From: Helicobacteraceae bacterium | GTDB taxonomy: Bacteria > Campylobacterota > Campylobacteria > Campylobacterales > SZUA-545 | Assembly: GCA_031273735.1 (NCBI GenBank) | Contig: JAISRI010000046.1 | Location: forward strand, 1-28,612 | Direction: 5' to 3' | Length of the DNA stretch: 28,612 bases | In this document: positions 20,864 to 28,612 of the stretch, piece after piece | Layout of the letters: the number at the start of each line of letters is the position of its first letter | How positions within the stretch are numbered: position 1 is the stretch's first letter | Position numbers and translations under genes: made by a program | The notes under the pieces: model-generated | The model's input: the letters and a program-made list of their open reading frames with translations, nothing else | Told to the model about the DNA's origin: nothing | Database searches by the model: none

Positions 20864-22729
20864 ATGTCAAAACATAGCTTTCAGGCGGAGGTCAATCAGC
20901 TACTCGATCTGATGATCCATTCGCTCTACTCCAACCGCGAGATTTTCTTGCGCGAACTCGTCAGCAACGCAAGCGACGCGCTGGACAAGTTGAAGTTTCT
21001 TAACGTCAGCGACGATCGTTATAAGCAGATCGCGTTCGATCCGAAGATCCAAATCCGTTTTGATACCAAAGATCGCAAATGGCTAGAGATCGAAGATAAC
21101 GGGATCGGAATGAACGATCAGGATTTAGTAGAAAATCTTGGCACGATCGCAAAAAGCGGCACTAAAAACTTTGTTTCGCAACTAACGGGCGATCGCAAAA
21201 AAGATTCAAACTTAATCGGACAATTCGGAGTGGGTTTTTATTCGGCGTTTATGGTTAGCGACTCTATAGAGGTTATCGCAAAAAAGGCGGGCGAAGATAA
21301 AGCGTGGAAATGGACTAGCGACGGCAAAGGCGAATATACGATCGAAGAGTCTAGCCGCGAAAGTTTTGGCGCTACGATTCGCCTAAATCTTAAAGAGGAC
21401 GCTAAAGAGTTTGCCAATCGCTGGACGCTAGAAAGCGCTATTAAAAAGTATTCCAACCATATTCCGTTTCCGATATTTTTGGAATACGAACAAAGCGAAT
21501 ACGACGATCAGGGCAAAGAGAAGGGCAAGACGCAAAAAAACGATCAAATTGGAAGCGCTACCGCGTTATGGAAACGCCCTAAAAACTCCATAAAACCGGA
21601 GGAGTATCAAGAGTTTTATAAAACGATCAGCCACGACAGCGGCGAAACGATAGCCACGATCCACACGCAAGCCGAAGGCGCGTTGGAATACACGACGCTC
21701 TTTTTTATCCCCGCCGTAGCGCCGTTTGATCTTTACAGAATGGACTATCGATCGGGCGTTAAACTTTACGTTAAGCGCGTCTTTATCACCGACGACGACA
21801 AAGAGCTTCTGCCCTCCTATTTGCGGTTTGTTCGCGGCGTGATCGACAGCGAGGATCTGCCCTTAAACGTCAGCCGCGAGATTTTGCAACAAAACAAGAT
21901 ACTCGCAAACATCAAAAACGCTTCGGTTAAAAAGATATTAAACGAGATCAAAAAACTTAGCGAAGATAAAGAAAAATACGCGGCGTTTCATAAAGAGTTC
22001 GGACGGTGCGTAAAAGAGGGGCTTTATAGCGACTACGCAAACCGCGAGGAGCTTATAGAATTGGCGCGTTTCAAAACGACGGCTAGCGATGGTTTAACGG
22101 GTTTTGCGGAGTATAAAACGCGAATGAAACCCGATCAAAAGGCGATATATTATATCGCTGGATTAAACGAATCTCTATTAAGAAATTCGCCGCTTTTAGA
22201 AAGTTTCAAAGCGCAAAATATAGAGGTTCTAATTATGGACGACGAGATCGACGAATTTGCGATTTCGCAGATTAACGAATATAAAGATTTACCGCTCAAA
22301 GCGATCAACAAATCAGGAGCTAACGACGATCTGCCCAAAACGCAAAACGACGATATAATCAAAGCCGCAGAACCGATCGCGCAGAAGGTTAAAAAAGCGT
22401 TAGGCGAAGAGGTCAAAGAGGTCAAGATAAGTTCGCGCCTAGCAAGCTCGCCGGCATGTTTAGTTCTCGACGAAAACGATCCAAGCGTTCAAATGCGGCA
22501 GATGTATAAGATGATGGGCGATATGCCTTTGCCTGATATTAAGCCGATTTTGGAGCTTAACCCTTCGCACGAGATCGTCCAAAAGATCGGCGCGATCAAC
22601 GACGAAAATCTTGCTAGCGACGTTAGCTTTTTGCTATTTGAACAGGCGCAGTTGGTCGCGGGTATGACCTTAAAAGATCCCGCCGCGTTCGGAGAGCGTC
22701 TATCGAGAATTTTAAATAAAGCGATATAG
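20864..22729 (+). CDS. htpG: Molecular chaperone HtpG (Hsp90)
   Basis: Bacterial Hsp90 is a homodimeric cytoplasmic ATP-dependent chaperone that helps late folding of client proteins. At 621 aa it has the normal length. The N-terminal ATP-lid domain shows NREIFLRELVSNASDAL (catalytic Glu31, Asn35), DNGIGM (78-83), GTIAKSGTKNF and GQFGVGFYSAFMV. The middle domain includes LYVKRVFITDD, LRFVRGVIDSEDLPLNVSRE and the following helix. The C-terminal dimerisation part ends at LSRILNKAI. It has its own TATAAT promoter and is monocistronic, with a GC-rich hairpin just after the stop codon. Confidence 0.97.
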   Translation: MSKHSFQAEVNQLLDLMIHSLYSNREIFLRELVSNASDALDKLKFLNVSDDRYKQIAFDPKIQIRFDTKDRKWLEIEDNGIGMNDQDLVENLGTIAKSGTKNFVSQLTGDRKKDSNLIGQFGVGFYSAFMVSDSIEVIAKKAGEDKAWKWTSDGKGEYTIEESSRESFGATIRLNLKEDAKEFANRWTLESAIKKYSNHIPFPIFLEYEQSEYDDQGKEKGKTQKNDQIGSATALWKRPKNSIKPEEYQEFYKTISHDSGETIATIHTQAEGALEYTTLFFIPAVAPFDLYRMDYRSGVKLYVKRVFITDDDKELLPSYLRFVRGVIDSEDLPLNVSREILQQNKILANIKNASVKKILNEIKKLSEDKEKYAAFHKEFGRCVKEGLYSDYANREELIELARFKTTASDGLTGFAEYKTRMKPDQKAIYYIAGLNESLLRNSPLLESFKAQNIEVLIMDDEIDEFAISQINEYKDLPLKAINKSGANDDLPKTQNDDIIKAAEPIAQKVKKALGEEVKEVKISSRLASSPACLVLDENDPSVQMRQMYKMMGDMPLPDIKPILELNPSHEIVQKIGAINDENLASDVSFLLFEQAQLVAGMTLKDPAAFGERLSRILNKAI

Positions 22730-22730
22730 C

Positions 22731-22758
22731 GTTTACGCCGCCTAAAACGGCGGCGAAC
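22731..22758 (+). terminator. GC-rich hairpin after htpG, possible terminator
   Basis: CGCCGCC (22736-22742) and GGCGGCG (22749-22755) form a 7-bp stem with a TAAAAC loop, and flanking GTT/AAC can add pairs. It is 6 nt past the htpG stop codon. No T-tract follows, so it would be a weak or factor-assisted terminator. Confidence 0.42.
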
Positions 22759-22802
22759 TAGCTTCAAGGTCTTATAAAAGAGGCATTCGGCGAGCGCCGT
22801 TA

Positions 22803-22818
22803 ATTCCCGCGCGGGAAT
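22803..22818. repeat. 16-bp perfect palindrome ATTCCCGCGCGGGAAT
   Basis: The two halves are the same ATTCCCGC and GCGGGAAT ends found in the inverted repeat downstream of glmS (28359-28419). Here they are fused without a spacer. It lies in the gap between htpG and the aas-like gene. Confidence 0.55.
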
Positions 22819-22911
22819 AGCGAAAGCGGCGCGATCGACGCGGTTTTTGACGATTTGCGCGAAAGAATACGCCGTTTTCGTTTAGCGTGGGATAATTTAT
22901 CAAACTTAGCC

Positions 22912-22917
22912 TACAAT
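22912..22917 (+). promoter_or_regulatory. Candidate -10 box of the aas-like gene
   Basis: TACAAT lies 42 nt upstream of the ATG at 22960. Its position implies that the reading frame upstream of 22960 is leader, not coding sequence. Confidence 0.42.
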
Positions 22918-22959
22918 CAAGCCTTTGTTGCGCCAAAAACCAAAAAAAACGAGGACGCT

Positions 22960-25900
22960 ATGAACGCGCTACTGAAAATCAAGGGCTTTTTGCCGTTTTT
23001 GTTTGTAATGTTTATCAACGCTTCGGTCGATCTTGCCCACAAAATCACCATTCAAAACGCGCTGAATAAATGCTTTGACGGCGCGGAGCTTATCGTCTTG
23101 ACGGCGCTGGTCAACGCTATGATCCTGCTACCGTTTATCTTTTTATTTTCGGCGGCGGGCTTTATCAACGACAAGTTTCCAAAAACGCGGGTCATTCGTT
23201 ATTCGGCAAGCGCGGCGATCTTTCTTAGCGCGCTAGCGCTTTTGAGCTACGTTCAAGGATGGTTTGTCTTTGCTTTTGTCGCGACCTTTCTCTTAGCCGT
23301 GCAAAGCGCGATCTACTCGCCCGCAAAATACGGACTGATCAAATCGCTTGCGGGGGTGGAAAATCTAAGCCTCGCAAACGGCGTTATTCAAGCGCTGACA
23401 ATCGTAGCGATCTTGCTTAGTTCGCTTTTGCTTTCGGGCGTTTTCGAGCTTTATTATTTAGAGGGGCTTACGGATCCAAACGAGGTTTTGTCGTTGATGG
23501 CGCCCATCGGCTTTATGCTTGTCGCGCTCAGTATGCTGGAAGCCTTTTTCGCCTTCAAAATCCCCTTTTTCGCCGCTGAACCAAACGAGGAGCGCTTTGA
23601 GATTAAAAAATATCTGAGCCTTGTATATCTGCGCAAAAATATGTCGATCGTGATGAAAAACCGCGATATTTGGTTAAGCATTATCGGTCTTAGTATTTTT
23701 TGGGCGATTTTACAGATGATTAACGCCGCTTTTGGAGCGCACTACAAAGCGACCACGGGCGATAACGACGTTGTTGCTATTCAGGGCATTATGGCTCTCA
23801 GCGCGATTGGGATCGTAATCGGTTCGTCCATCGCGGGCGCAAGCTCCAAACGCCATATAGAGCTTGGAATGATCCCGATCGGAGCTTTGGGGCTATTTCT
23901 CTCTTTGATGGGATTTACCTACTCTACGGGCGCGATCGGAATGTCGTTTTGCTCGCTTCTTTTTGGCTTTTTCGGCGGGCTTGCGATCGTGCCGCTAAAC
24001 TCGGTTATTCAATATTTTTCGCGCGACGACGAAATAGGCAAGGTTCTGGCGGGCAACAATTTTGCGCAGAACTGCGCGATGGTTCTCTCTTTGGTTATAA
24101 CGGTCGCGATCGTTCTAATCGGCTTTTCGACGACGGGGCTTTTTACGATAATCGCGATCGCGACGTTTTGCGCGGCGCTTTACGCCATCAAACTGATGCC
24201 CCATCTCTTTGCGCGGATTTTGCTCTTTCCAATCTTGCGGCTAGGCTACAAAACCGACGTTCAGGGCATAGAAAATATCCCGCCCGTAGGCGGCGCGCTT
24301 TTGCTTGGCAACCATATCAGCTGGATCGATTGGCTCGTTTTACAACTCGCCTGCCCCCGCGCTTTGAAGTTTGTGATGTTCAAAGGCATATACGACAAGT
24401 GGTATCTGCGCTCTATTTTCAAGTTTTTCAACGTTATTCCAATCTCTGGTGGAGCGAGCAAATCGGCGATCGAGAGCATACGCGCGCGGCTTTTAAACGG
24501 CGAGGTTGTGGCGCTTTTTCCCGAAGGACTGATCAGCTACAACGGGCAAATTGGCAAGTTTGAGCGCGGCTTCGAGGTGGCGATCGAAGGGCTGGACGTT
24601 CCGATCGTGCCTTTTTTTCTGCGCGGTTTATGGGGATCGAGCTTTTCGCGCGCCAGCGATTACTACAAAAGTTTAAGCCAAAATAGCGGCAAACGCGAGA
24701 TTATTATCGCTTTTGGAGCGCCTCTGCCATCCGTCGCGAAGGCAAACGAGGTCAAAAGCGCGGTCGTGGCGCTCTCTGTCAGGGCGTGGGATCTTTACCT
24801 TTCGCGCCAAAAACCGTTGCATTACCGTTGGCTTGAACGCGCAAAAAATAATCTGTTTTCTCCCGCGATTGTCGATCAGGCTTCAAATACGCAAATTAAC
24901 AACGTCAAACTGTTAGCTTCGGTTATTTTATTTGTCAAAAAACTAAAAACTCGGCTAAAAGATCAACAAAACGTAGGCGTTTTGCTACCAAGCTCCAGCG
25001 CGGGCGCGATCGTAAATCTGGCGCTTTTCGCGTTAGGTAAAAAACCTATCAATCTTAACTATACCGTCAATAAAGAAAATCTGATTAGCGCGGTCGAACA
25101 GGGAGAAATAAAAAGCGTAATCGCCTCTAAAACTTTCGCCGCAAAGCTCGCGGCGCGAGGCTTCGATCTAAGCGATATTTTACAAGATCGCGCAATCTAC
25201 GCGGAGGATATAAAAGAATCGATTGGCAAAGTCGATATGATTATCGCGTTTTTTACCGCGCTTATTTTTCCCGTTTGGCTTATCAGGGCGTTCTTTTTTG
25301 CTAGAAGCGATATTAACGAAACGGCTACGATTTTATTTAGTAGCGGTAGCGAAAGCGCGCCAAAAGGCGTGGAATTGACGCATAAAAATTTACTCGCAAA
25401 CGTCCGTCAAGTAGCCGATCTTCTTAACTTCCGTAAAAACGACGTAGTTCTTAACTCTTTACCGATCTTTCATTCGTTCGGACTGACGATCACGACGCTT
25501 TTACCGCTTTGCGAGGGGGTGTTAATGATCGCTATTCCCGATCCGACGGACGCGGCGGCGATCGGCAAAATGTGCTTTCGTTATCGCGCAAGCATATTAT
25601 TAGGCACCTCGACGTTTTTTAGGATTTATCTAAAAAGCAAAAAACTCGATCCGCTTATGCTTGAATCGGCGCGGATTATCGTAGCGGGCGCGGAGAAGTT
25701 AAGAGAGGACGTTAAGCAGGGCTTTAGATTAAAATTTGGCTTAGATATTTTAGAGGGATACGGCGCTACGGAAACCGCTCCCGTCGTGTGCGTAAATATG
25801 CCAAACGCTCTAGAGAGCGACACGTTAAAAACGCTTGTTTTTCATAAAGAGGGAAGCGTAGGATTGCCTCTGCCTGGCACAATCGTAAAAATCGTCGATC

Positions 25901-26439
25901 CCGACACGATGAGAGAACTTAGCGTAAACGAAGACGGTCTTATTATTATCGGCGGTCCCCAAGTGATGAAAGGCTACTACAAAAACAAAGAAAAAACCGA
26001 CGAGGCGATCGCTACGATTGGCGATTGGCGATATTATAAAAGCGGCGATAAAGGGCGTATAGACGAAGACGGATTTATTACGATCGTCGATCGTTATAGC
26101 CGTTTTGCGAAAATCGGCGGCGAGATGATCAGTTTAACAAGCGTAGAGAGCCAGATAACGGCTTTATTCAAAGAGGAGATCGATATAACCGCGATCGCTC
26201 TAAGCGATAGCAAAAAAGGCGAAAAGATCGTAGCGCTATTTAGCGGCGCGATCGACGAAGAGGATATGATTAAAACAATTCGCGCTTCGCAGATGGCGCC
26301 CTTAATGATCCCTTCGGAGATTTACAAGCTCGAAACGTTGCCTAAACTTGCCAGCGGCAAAGCGGACGTCAAAGCGGCAAAATCGATCGCGCAGAGTTTA
26401 TCGGAGCAAAAATCAAGCGAGAAAAACGGCGCGGATTAG
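22960..26439 (+). CDS. aas: Tripartite MFS / PlsC acyltransferase / acyl-ACP synthetase (Aas-like)
   Basis: This inner-membrane protein of 1159 aa probably recycles lysophospholipids. Residues 1-400 form a 12-helix MFS transporter of the LplT type, opening LKIKGFLPFLFVMFINASVDL. Residues about 425-640 are a PlsC acyltransferase with NHISWID (His452, Asp457) and FPEGL (520-524). Residues about 700-1159 are an AMP-forming acyl-ACP synthetase with SSGSESAPKG (794-803), GYGATETAP (933-941), SGDKGRIDEDGFI and the C-terminal Lys1134 in SGKAD. Together it would flip lysophospholipid inward, activate a fatty acid and re-acylate the lipid. The ATG at 22960 is preceded by GAGGA. In-frame sequence back to 22855 lacks a good start and would add an unrelated charged leader. 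Separate lplT and aas genes are the rule in enterobacteria, and three-domain fusions are common in Campylobacterota. Confidence 0.9.
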   Translation: MNALLKIKGFLPFLFVMFINASVDLAHKITIQNALNKCFDGAELIVLTALVNAMILLPFIFLFSAAGFINDKFPKTRVIRYSASAAIFLSALALLSYVQGWFVFAFVATFLLAVQSAIYSPAKYGLIKSLAGVENLSLANGVIQALTIVAILLSSLLLSGVFELYYLEGLTDPNEVLSLMAPIGFMLVALSMLEAFFAFKIPFFAAEPNEERFEIKKYLSLVYLRKNMSIVMKNRDIWLSIIGLSIFWAILQMINAAFGAHYKATTGDNDVVAIQGIMALSAIGIVIGSSIAGASSKRHIELGMIPIGALGLFLSLMGFTYSTGAIGMSFCSLLFGFFGGLAIVPLNSVIQYFSRDDEIGKVLAGNNFAQNCAMVLSLVITVAIVLIGFSTTGLFTIIAIATFCAALYAIKLMPHLFARILLFPILRLGYKTDVQGIENIPPVGGALLLGNHISWIDWLVLQLACPRALKFVMFKGIYDKWYLRSIFKFFNVIPISGGASKSAIESIRARLLNGEVVALFPEGLISYNGQIGKFERGFEVAIEGLDVPIVPFFLRGLWGSSFSRASDYYKSLSQNSGKREIIIAFGAPLPSVAKANEVKSAVVALSVRAWDLYLSRQKPLHYRWLERAKNNLFSPAIVDQASNTQINNVKLLASVILFVKKLKTRLKDQQNVGVLLPSSSAGAIVNLALFALGKKPINLNYTVNKENLISAVEQGEIKSVIASKTFAAKLAARGFDLSDILQDRAIYAEDIKESIGKVDMIIAFFTALIFPVWLIRAFFFARSDINETATILFSSGSESAPKGVELTHKNLLANVRQVADLLNFRKNDVVLNSLPIFHSFGLTITTLLPLCEGVLMIAIPDPTDAAAIGKMCFRYRASILLGTSTFFRIYLKSKKLDPLMLESARIIVAGAEKLREDVKQGFRLKFGLDILEGYGATETAPVVCVNMPNALESDTLKTLVFHKEGSVGLPLPGTIVKIVDPDTMRELSVNEDGLIIIGGPQVMKGYYKNKEKTDEAIATIGDWRYYKSGDKGRIDEDGFITIVDRYSRFAKIGGEMISLTSVESQITALFKEEIDITAIALSDSKKGEKIVALFSGAIDEEDMIKTIRASQMAPLMIPSEIYKLETLPKLASGKADVKAAKSIAQSLSEQKSSEKNGAD

Positions 26440-26457
26440 CGGCGGATTGGTTTTAGA

Positions 26458-26463
26458 TAAAAT
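26458..26463 (+). promoter_or_regulatory. Candidate -10 box of glmS
   Basis: TAAAAT, preceded by TTTTAGA, lies 24 nt before the glmS ATG in the 47-nt gap after the aas-like gene. The start would then lie near 26470, leaving a short leader with AAAGG as ribosome site. No glmS ribozyme fits in this space. Confidence 0.35.
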
Positions 26464-26486
26464 ACGGGCAAAATTAAAGGCGGTTT

Positions 26487-28295
26487 ATGTGCGGGATTGT
26501 GGGCTATATCGGATCGAACAACGTAAAAAAGGCGTTACTGGAAGGGCTAAAAGAGCTGGAGTATCGCGGCTACGACAGCGCGGGGCTTGCGGTTATGCAA
26601 GAGGGCAGAATCGACGTTTTCAAAGCGGTAGGCAAGCTAAACAACCTTGTCGATAAAACGGCGGCGTTTGATCCCAAAGGCTTCGCGGTAGGCATCGCGC
26701 ACACTCGTTGGGCGACGCACGGAAAACCTACCGAGATCAACGCGCACCCCCACCGCGGCGATCATTCCTTTGTGGTGCATAACGGCATTATTGAAAACTA
26801 TCAATCGCTTAAAGAGAGCTTAATTGCAAAAGGCGTTAGGTTTATAAGCCAAACCGATACGGAGGTTATCGTCCATCTTTACGAGTCGTTTCTAGCGCAG
26901 ACCAAAGAGGCTTTCAGCGCTTTCGAGCTAACGATCGAGGCGATCGAAGGCGCGTATGCGATCTTATTGATCGACGAAACGGTTACCAAGACGATCTTTT
27001 TCGCCAAAAAAGGATCGCCGCTTCAGATTGGCGAGGGAACGAGCGGACGCTATTTTGCCTCGTCCGACGCGCCGCTAATCGGCGTTTGCGAAAGCGCGAT
27101 CTACCTTGAAGACGGATCGTGGGGATATATGAACGATCGCGATATTAAGATTTTTGTAGGAGAGGCGACAGTTTCGGCGCGGAAAAAACCGCTTCCATTG
27201 ACGCGAAGCGCGGCGCAAAAAGAGGGCTTTAGATTCTTTATGGAAAAAGAGATCTACGAGCAGAGCAGAGCGGTGGGCGAAACGCTAACGTCGCGGGCTT
27301 TGGCAAATACCGTTCGTTTAGATGAGTTGCCGGAAGGCTTTCTGAACGGCGTCGAATCGCTTAGGCTTTGCGCGTGCGGCACGAGTTACCACGCGGCGTT
27401 AAGCTCGTCCTATCTTTTCGAGCGCTTGGCAAAGATCGAAGCGCGTTGCGAGATTGCCAGCGAGTTTCGCTACCGCAATCCGATCCTGCGCAAAAACGAG
27501 CTTTTTATCGTAATTTCGCAAAGCGGCGAAACCGCCGATACGTTAGAGGCGCTCAAAATGGCGAAACGATCGGGCGCTAAAACGCTCGCGATCTGCAACG
27601 TCGATAATAGCTCGATCTCGCGCGAAGCCGATACGGCGATCTTGACTAGAGCGGGCGTGGAAAAGGGCGTCGCTTCAACGAAAGCGTTTTCAACGCAAGT
27701 AACTGTTTTGTGGCTTTTGGCGCTTTATATCGCGCAAAATAGCGGTGGCTTAGATGAAACTGAGCTTGCAAAAGAGATCGACGCTATGCGGCGCGTCCCC
27801 TCGGTTTTGGCGATCAAACCCGAACGCCACGAACATATCAGGCGTTTAAGCAAGCGCTATCTACACGGGCACGGCTTTTTCTTTATCGGACGCGATCTGT
27901 TTTATCCGCTGGCGTTAGAGGGCGCGCTCAAGCTAAAAGAGATCAGCTATTTGCATGCCGAAGGTTATCCTGCGGGCGAGATGAAGCACGGGCCGATCGC
28001 GCTTGCCGATCCCGAACTTTTTACAATCGCGCTTATTTCGAAAAATCTGCTAAAAGACAAAATGCGATCGAACGTCGAGGAGCTAATAGCTCGCGATTCC
28101 ACTCTGCTTGCGATCTCTAGCGAACGCTTTGCGTTAGCCGACGATCTTATCGATATAGACGAGCAAGATCACCCGCTTTTAGAGTTTTTCGAGATGACGA
28201 CCGTTATTCAGCTTTTGGCTTTAGAGATCGCTATTCGTCTAGGAGCCGACATCGATATGCCCCGCAACCTCGCCAAAAGCGTAACTGTAGAGTAG
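26487..28295 (+). CDS. glmS: Glutamine-fructose-6-phosphate aminotransferase (isomerising)
   Basis: GlmS makes glucosamine-6-phosphate from fructose-6-phosphate and glutamine, the first committed step to UDP-GlcNAc for peptidoglycan and lipid A. It has 602 aa, the standard length. The start MCGIVGYIG leaves Cys2 as the N-terminal nucleophile of the class II glutaminase (1-220), with HTRWATHG, GIIENY and QTDTEV typical of the domain. Two SIS domains follow, the first with LCACGTSYHA (294-303) and FIVISQSGETADT, the second with FIGRDLFYPLALEGALKLKEISY and the AEGYPAGEMKHGPIA loop. The end DMPRNLAKSVTVE holds the conserved Lys of the ammonia channel region. Confidence 0.97.
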   Translation: MCGIVGYIGSNNVKKALLEGLKELEYRGYDSAGLAVMQEGRIDVFKAVGKLNNLVDKTAAFDPKGFAVGIAHTRWATHGKPTEINAHPHRGDHSFVVHNGIIENYQSLKESLIAKGVRFISQTDTEVIVHLYESFLAQTKEAFSAFELTIEAIEGAYAILLIDETVTKTIFFAKKGSPLQIGEGTSGRYFASSDAPLIGVCESAIYLEDGSWGYMNDRDIKIFVGEATVSARKKPLPLTRSAAQKEGFRFFMEKEIYEQSRAVGETLTSRALANTVRLDELPEGFLNGVESLRLCACGTSYHAALSSSYLFERLAKIEARCEIASEFRYRNPILRKNELFIVISQSGETADTLEALKMAKRSGAKTLAICNVDNSSISREADTAILTRAGVEKGVASTKAFSTQVTVLWLLALYIAQNSGGLDETELAKEIDAMRRVPSVLAIKPERHEHIRRLSKRYLHGHGFFFIGRDLFYPLALEGALKLKEISYLHAEGYPAGEMKHGPIALADPELFTIALISKNLLKDKMRSNVEELIARDSTLLAISSERFALADDLIDIDEQDHPLLEFFEMTTVIQLLALEIAIRLGADIDMPRNLAKSVTVE

Positions 28296-28314
28296 GCGCG
28301 TAAGTAAACGACAA

Positions 28315-28493
28315 TCGGTCATTCCCGCGACTTTAGCGTAGCGCGTCCTTTCTCGGTCATTCCCGCGACGGAGCGATAGCCCCCCTTTGGAGGCGTAAAT
28401 CGCGAAGGAAGGCGGGAATCCAAACCAAAAAATCCAACGCATTTCTAAACTCGTCTTTAACGAAACAAAACCGCCGTCTTTAGTCATTCCCGC
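28315..28493 (+). repeat. Three dispersed direct copies of GTCATTCCCGC
   Basis: TCGGTCATTCCCGCGAC occurs exactly at 28315-28331 and 28353-28369, 38 bp apart. A shorter GTCATTCCCGC lies at 28483-28493. The spacing is irregular and the copies differ at the edges, so this is a dispersed repeat and not a CRISPR array. Confidence 0.7.
28353..28423. repeat. Inverted-repeat unit bounded by ATTCCCGC / GCGGGAAT
   Basis: ATTCCCGC (28359-28366) and GCGGGAAT (28412-28419) bracket about 45 bp containing a C-run with TTTGGAGG, giving an element of roughly 65-70 bp. Elements with TCATTCCCGC...GCGGGAATCCA ends are widespread as short intergenic repeats in many bacteria and are sometimes linked to REP-type mobilisation. 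Confidence 0.55.
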
Positions 28494-28510
28494 ACAACTC
28501 AATCATTTCG

Positions 28511-28595
28511 TTGACGCTTTTATCGAAGCGATACGTTGATCGTATTCAAAGCGATACGCGGCGATACGTTAGTATCGCCAAGATAAAAGCGTTAA
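28511..28595. repeat. 85-nt nested palindrome with GCGATACG repeats
   Basis: The outer arms ACGCTTTTATC (28514-28524) and GATAAAAGCGT (28582-28592) are perfectly complementary. Inside are three copies of GCGATACG (28528, 28551, 28561). An inner hairpin pairs GCGATAC (28561-28567) with GTATCGC (28572-28578) around GTTA, and ATACG/CGTAT forms another near 28531-28544. The structure lies in non-coding DNA at the edge of the window. Confidence 0.6.
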
Positions 28596-28612
28596 TGAAA
28601 AAAGAAAAGAAA

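Larger units (their letters stand above)
28296..28612. other. Gene-free, repeat-rich tail after glmS
   Basis: No credible gene is seen in these 317 bases. The stretch holds three copies of a GTCATTCCCGC word, one paired with an inverted GCGGGAAT, and a nested palindrome at 28511-28595. The last 20 bases are A-rich and contain AGAAAAGAAA, possibly the start of the leader of the next gene. Confidence 0.6.

Noticed and set aside
22855..22959. N-terminal extension of the aas-like protein by 35 residues
   Set aside because: The extension is charged, unlike known N-termini of the family, has no ribosome site, and spans a likely -10 box at 22912. The ATG at 22960 gives the typical start.
23949..24563. 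A 204-codon open frame on the plus strand inside the aas-like gene
   Set aside because: It lies wholly inside the MFS/PlsC part of a gene with clear motifs, is arginine-rich and shows no motif of its own. It is an overlap artefact of codon bias.
26440..26486. A glmS ribozyme/riboswitch upstream of glmS
   Set aside because: The gap to the upstream gene is only 47 nt, too short for the ribozyme, which is mainly found in Firmicutes.
28315..28493. Possible CRISPR array
   Set aside because: There are only two exact copies plus one partial, with unequal spacing, and no cas genes are in the window.
28239..28502. An 87-codon minus-strand frame over the end of glmS and the tail
   Set aside because: It crosses the inverted repeats and antisense glmS sequence, has no ribosome site and does not look like a protein.

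Overview
The window looks like a chromosomal segment of a member of the Campylobacterota (Epsilonproteobacteria). The evidence is a set of lineage-typical proteins: a long RpoD with an acidic spacer, an LPP20/FlgP-like envelope protein, the short pimeloyl-ACP esterase BioV, a DUF374 (LpxJ-type) acyltransferase, a short TilS, and a tripartite MFS/PlsC/acyl-ACP synthetase. Promoters are of the TATAAT type. Base composition is much less AT-rich than in Campylobacter or Helicobacter, and GATC/CGATCG words are conspicuous. The host lifestyle cannot be read from the sequence. No rRNA, tRNA, CRISPR array or insertion sequence was seen.

Layout. 1-176 is the end of trpS. 288-5013 is one compact plus-strand unit: a NitT/TauT-type ABC importer (ATPase, Tat-exported binding protein, permease) followed after 4 nt by a carbon-monoxide-dehydrogenase (CooS) homologue. 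5243-10520 is all minus strand: an FtsH-like AAA protein, bioV and mog with overlapping ends, then rpoD, then an LPP20/FlgP-like secreted protein. 10612-13915 is a plus-strand operon of an SPFH-SHOCT protein, two zinc-ribbon proteins, a protein of unknown family and an ankyrin protein. A frameshifted secreted-protein gene follows (14012-14547).

14581-18655 is a tightly overlapped plus-strand run: an LpxJ-like acyltransferase, a membrane-anchored protein, a Xer-type tyrosine recombinase, and three genes with a pilM/pilN/pilO-like arrangement. It converges on tilS and a small hypothetical gene (minus, 18627-20104). The right part holds lolA, htpG, an aas-like gene and glmS. A gene-free tail from 28296 is rich in inverted repeats.

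Most notable points. (1) The CooS homologue keeps the B- and D-cluster cysteines and five of the six C-cluster ligands, but has Asp364 where a C-cluster cysteine is expected, and it has lost most of the histidine proton path. It may not be a CO dehydrogenase at all, and it is wired to a dedicated importer. (2) The FtsH-like protein has an intact AAA ATPase but YQAAK in place of HEAGH, so it should not be a protease. (3) The SPFH-SHOCT/zinc-ribbon operon resembles a membrane-stress or envelope-surveillance module but contains components I cannot place. (4) The tail carries dispersed ATTCCCGC inverted repeats and an 85-nt nested palindrome.
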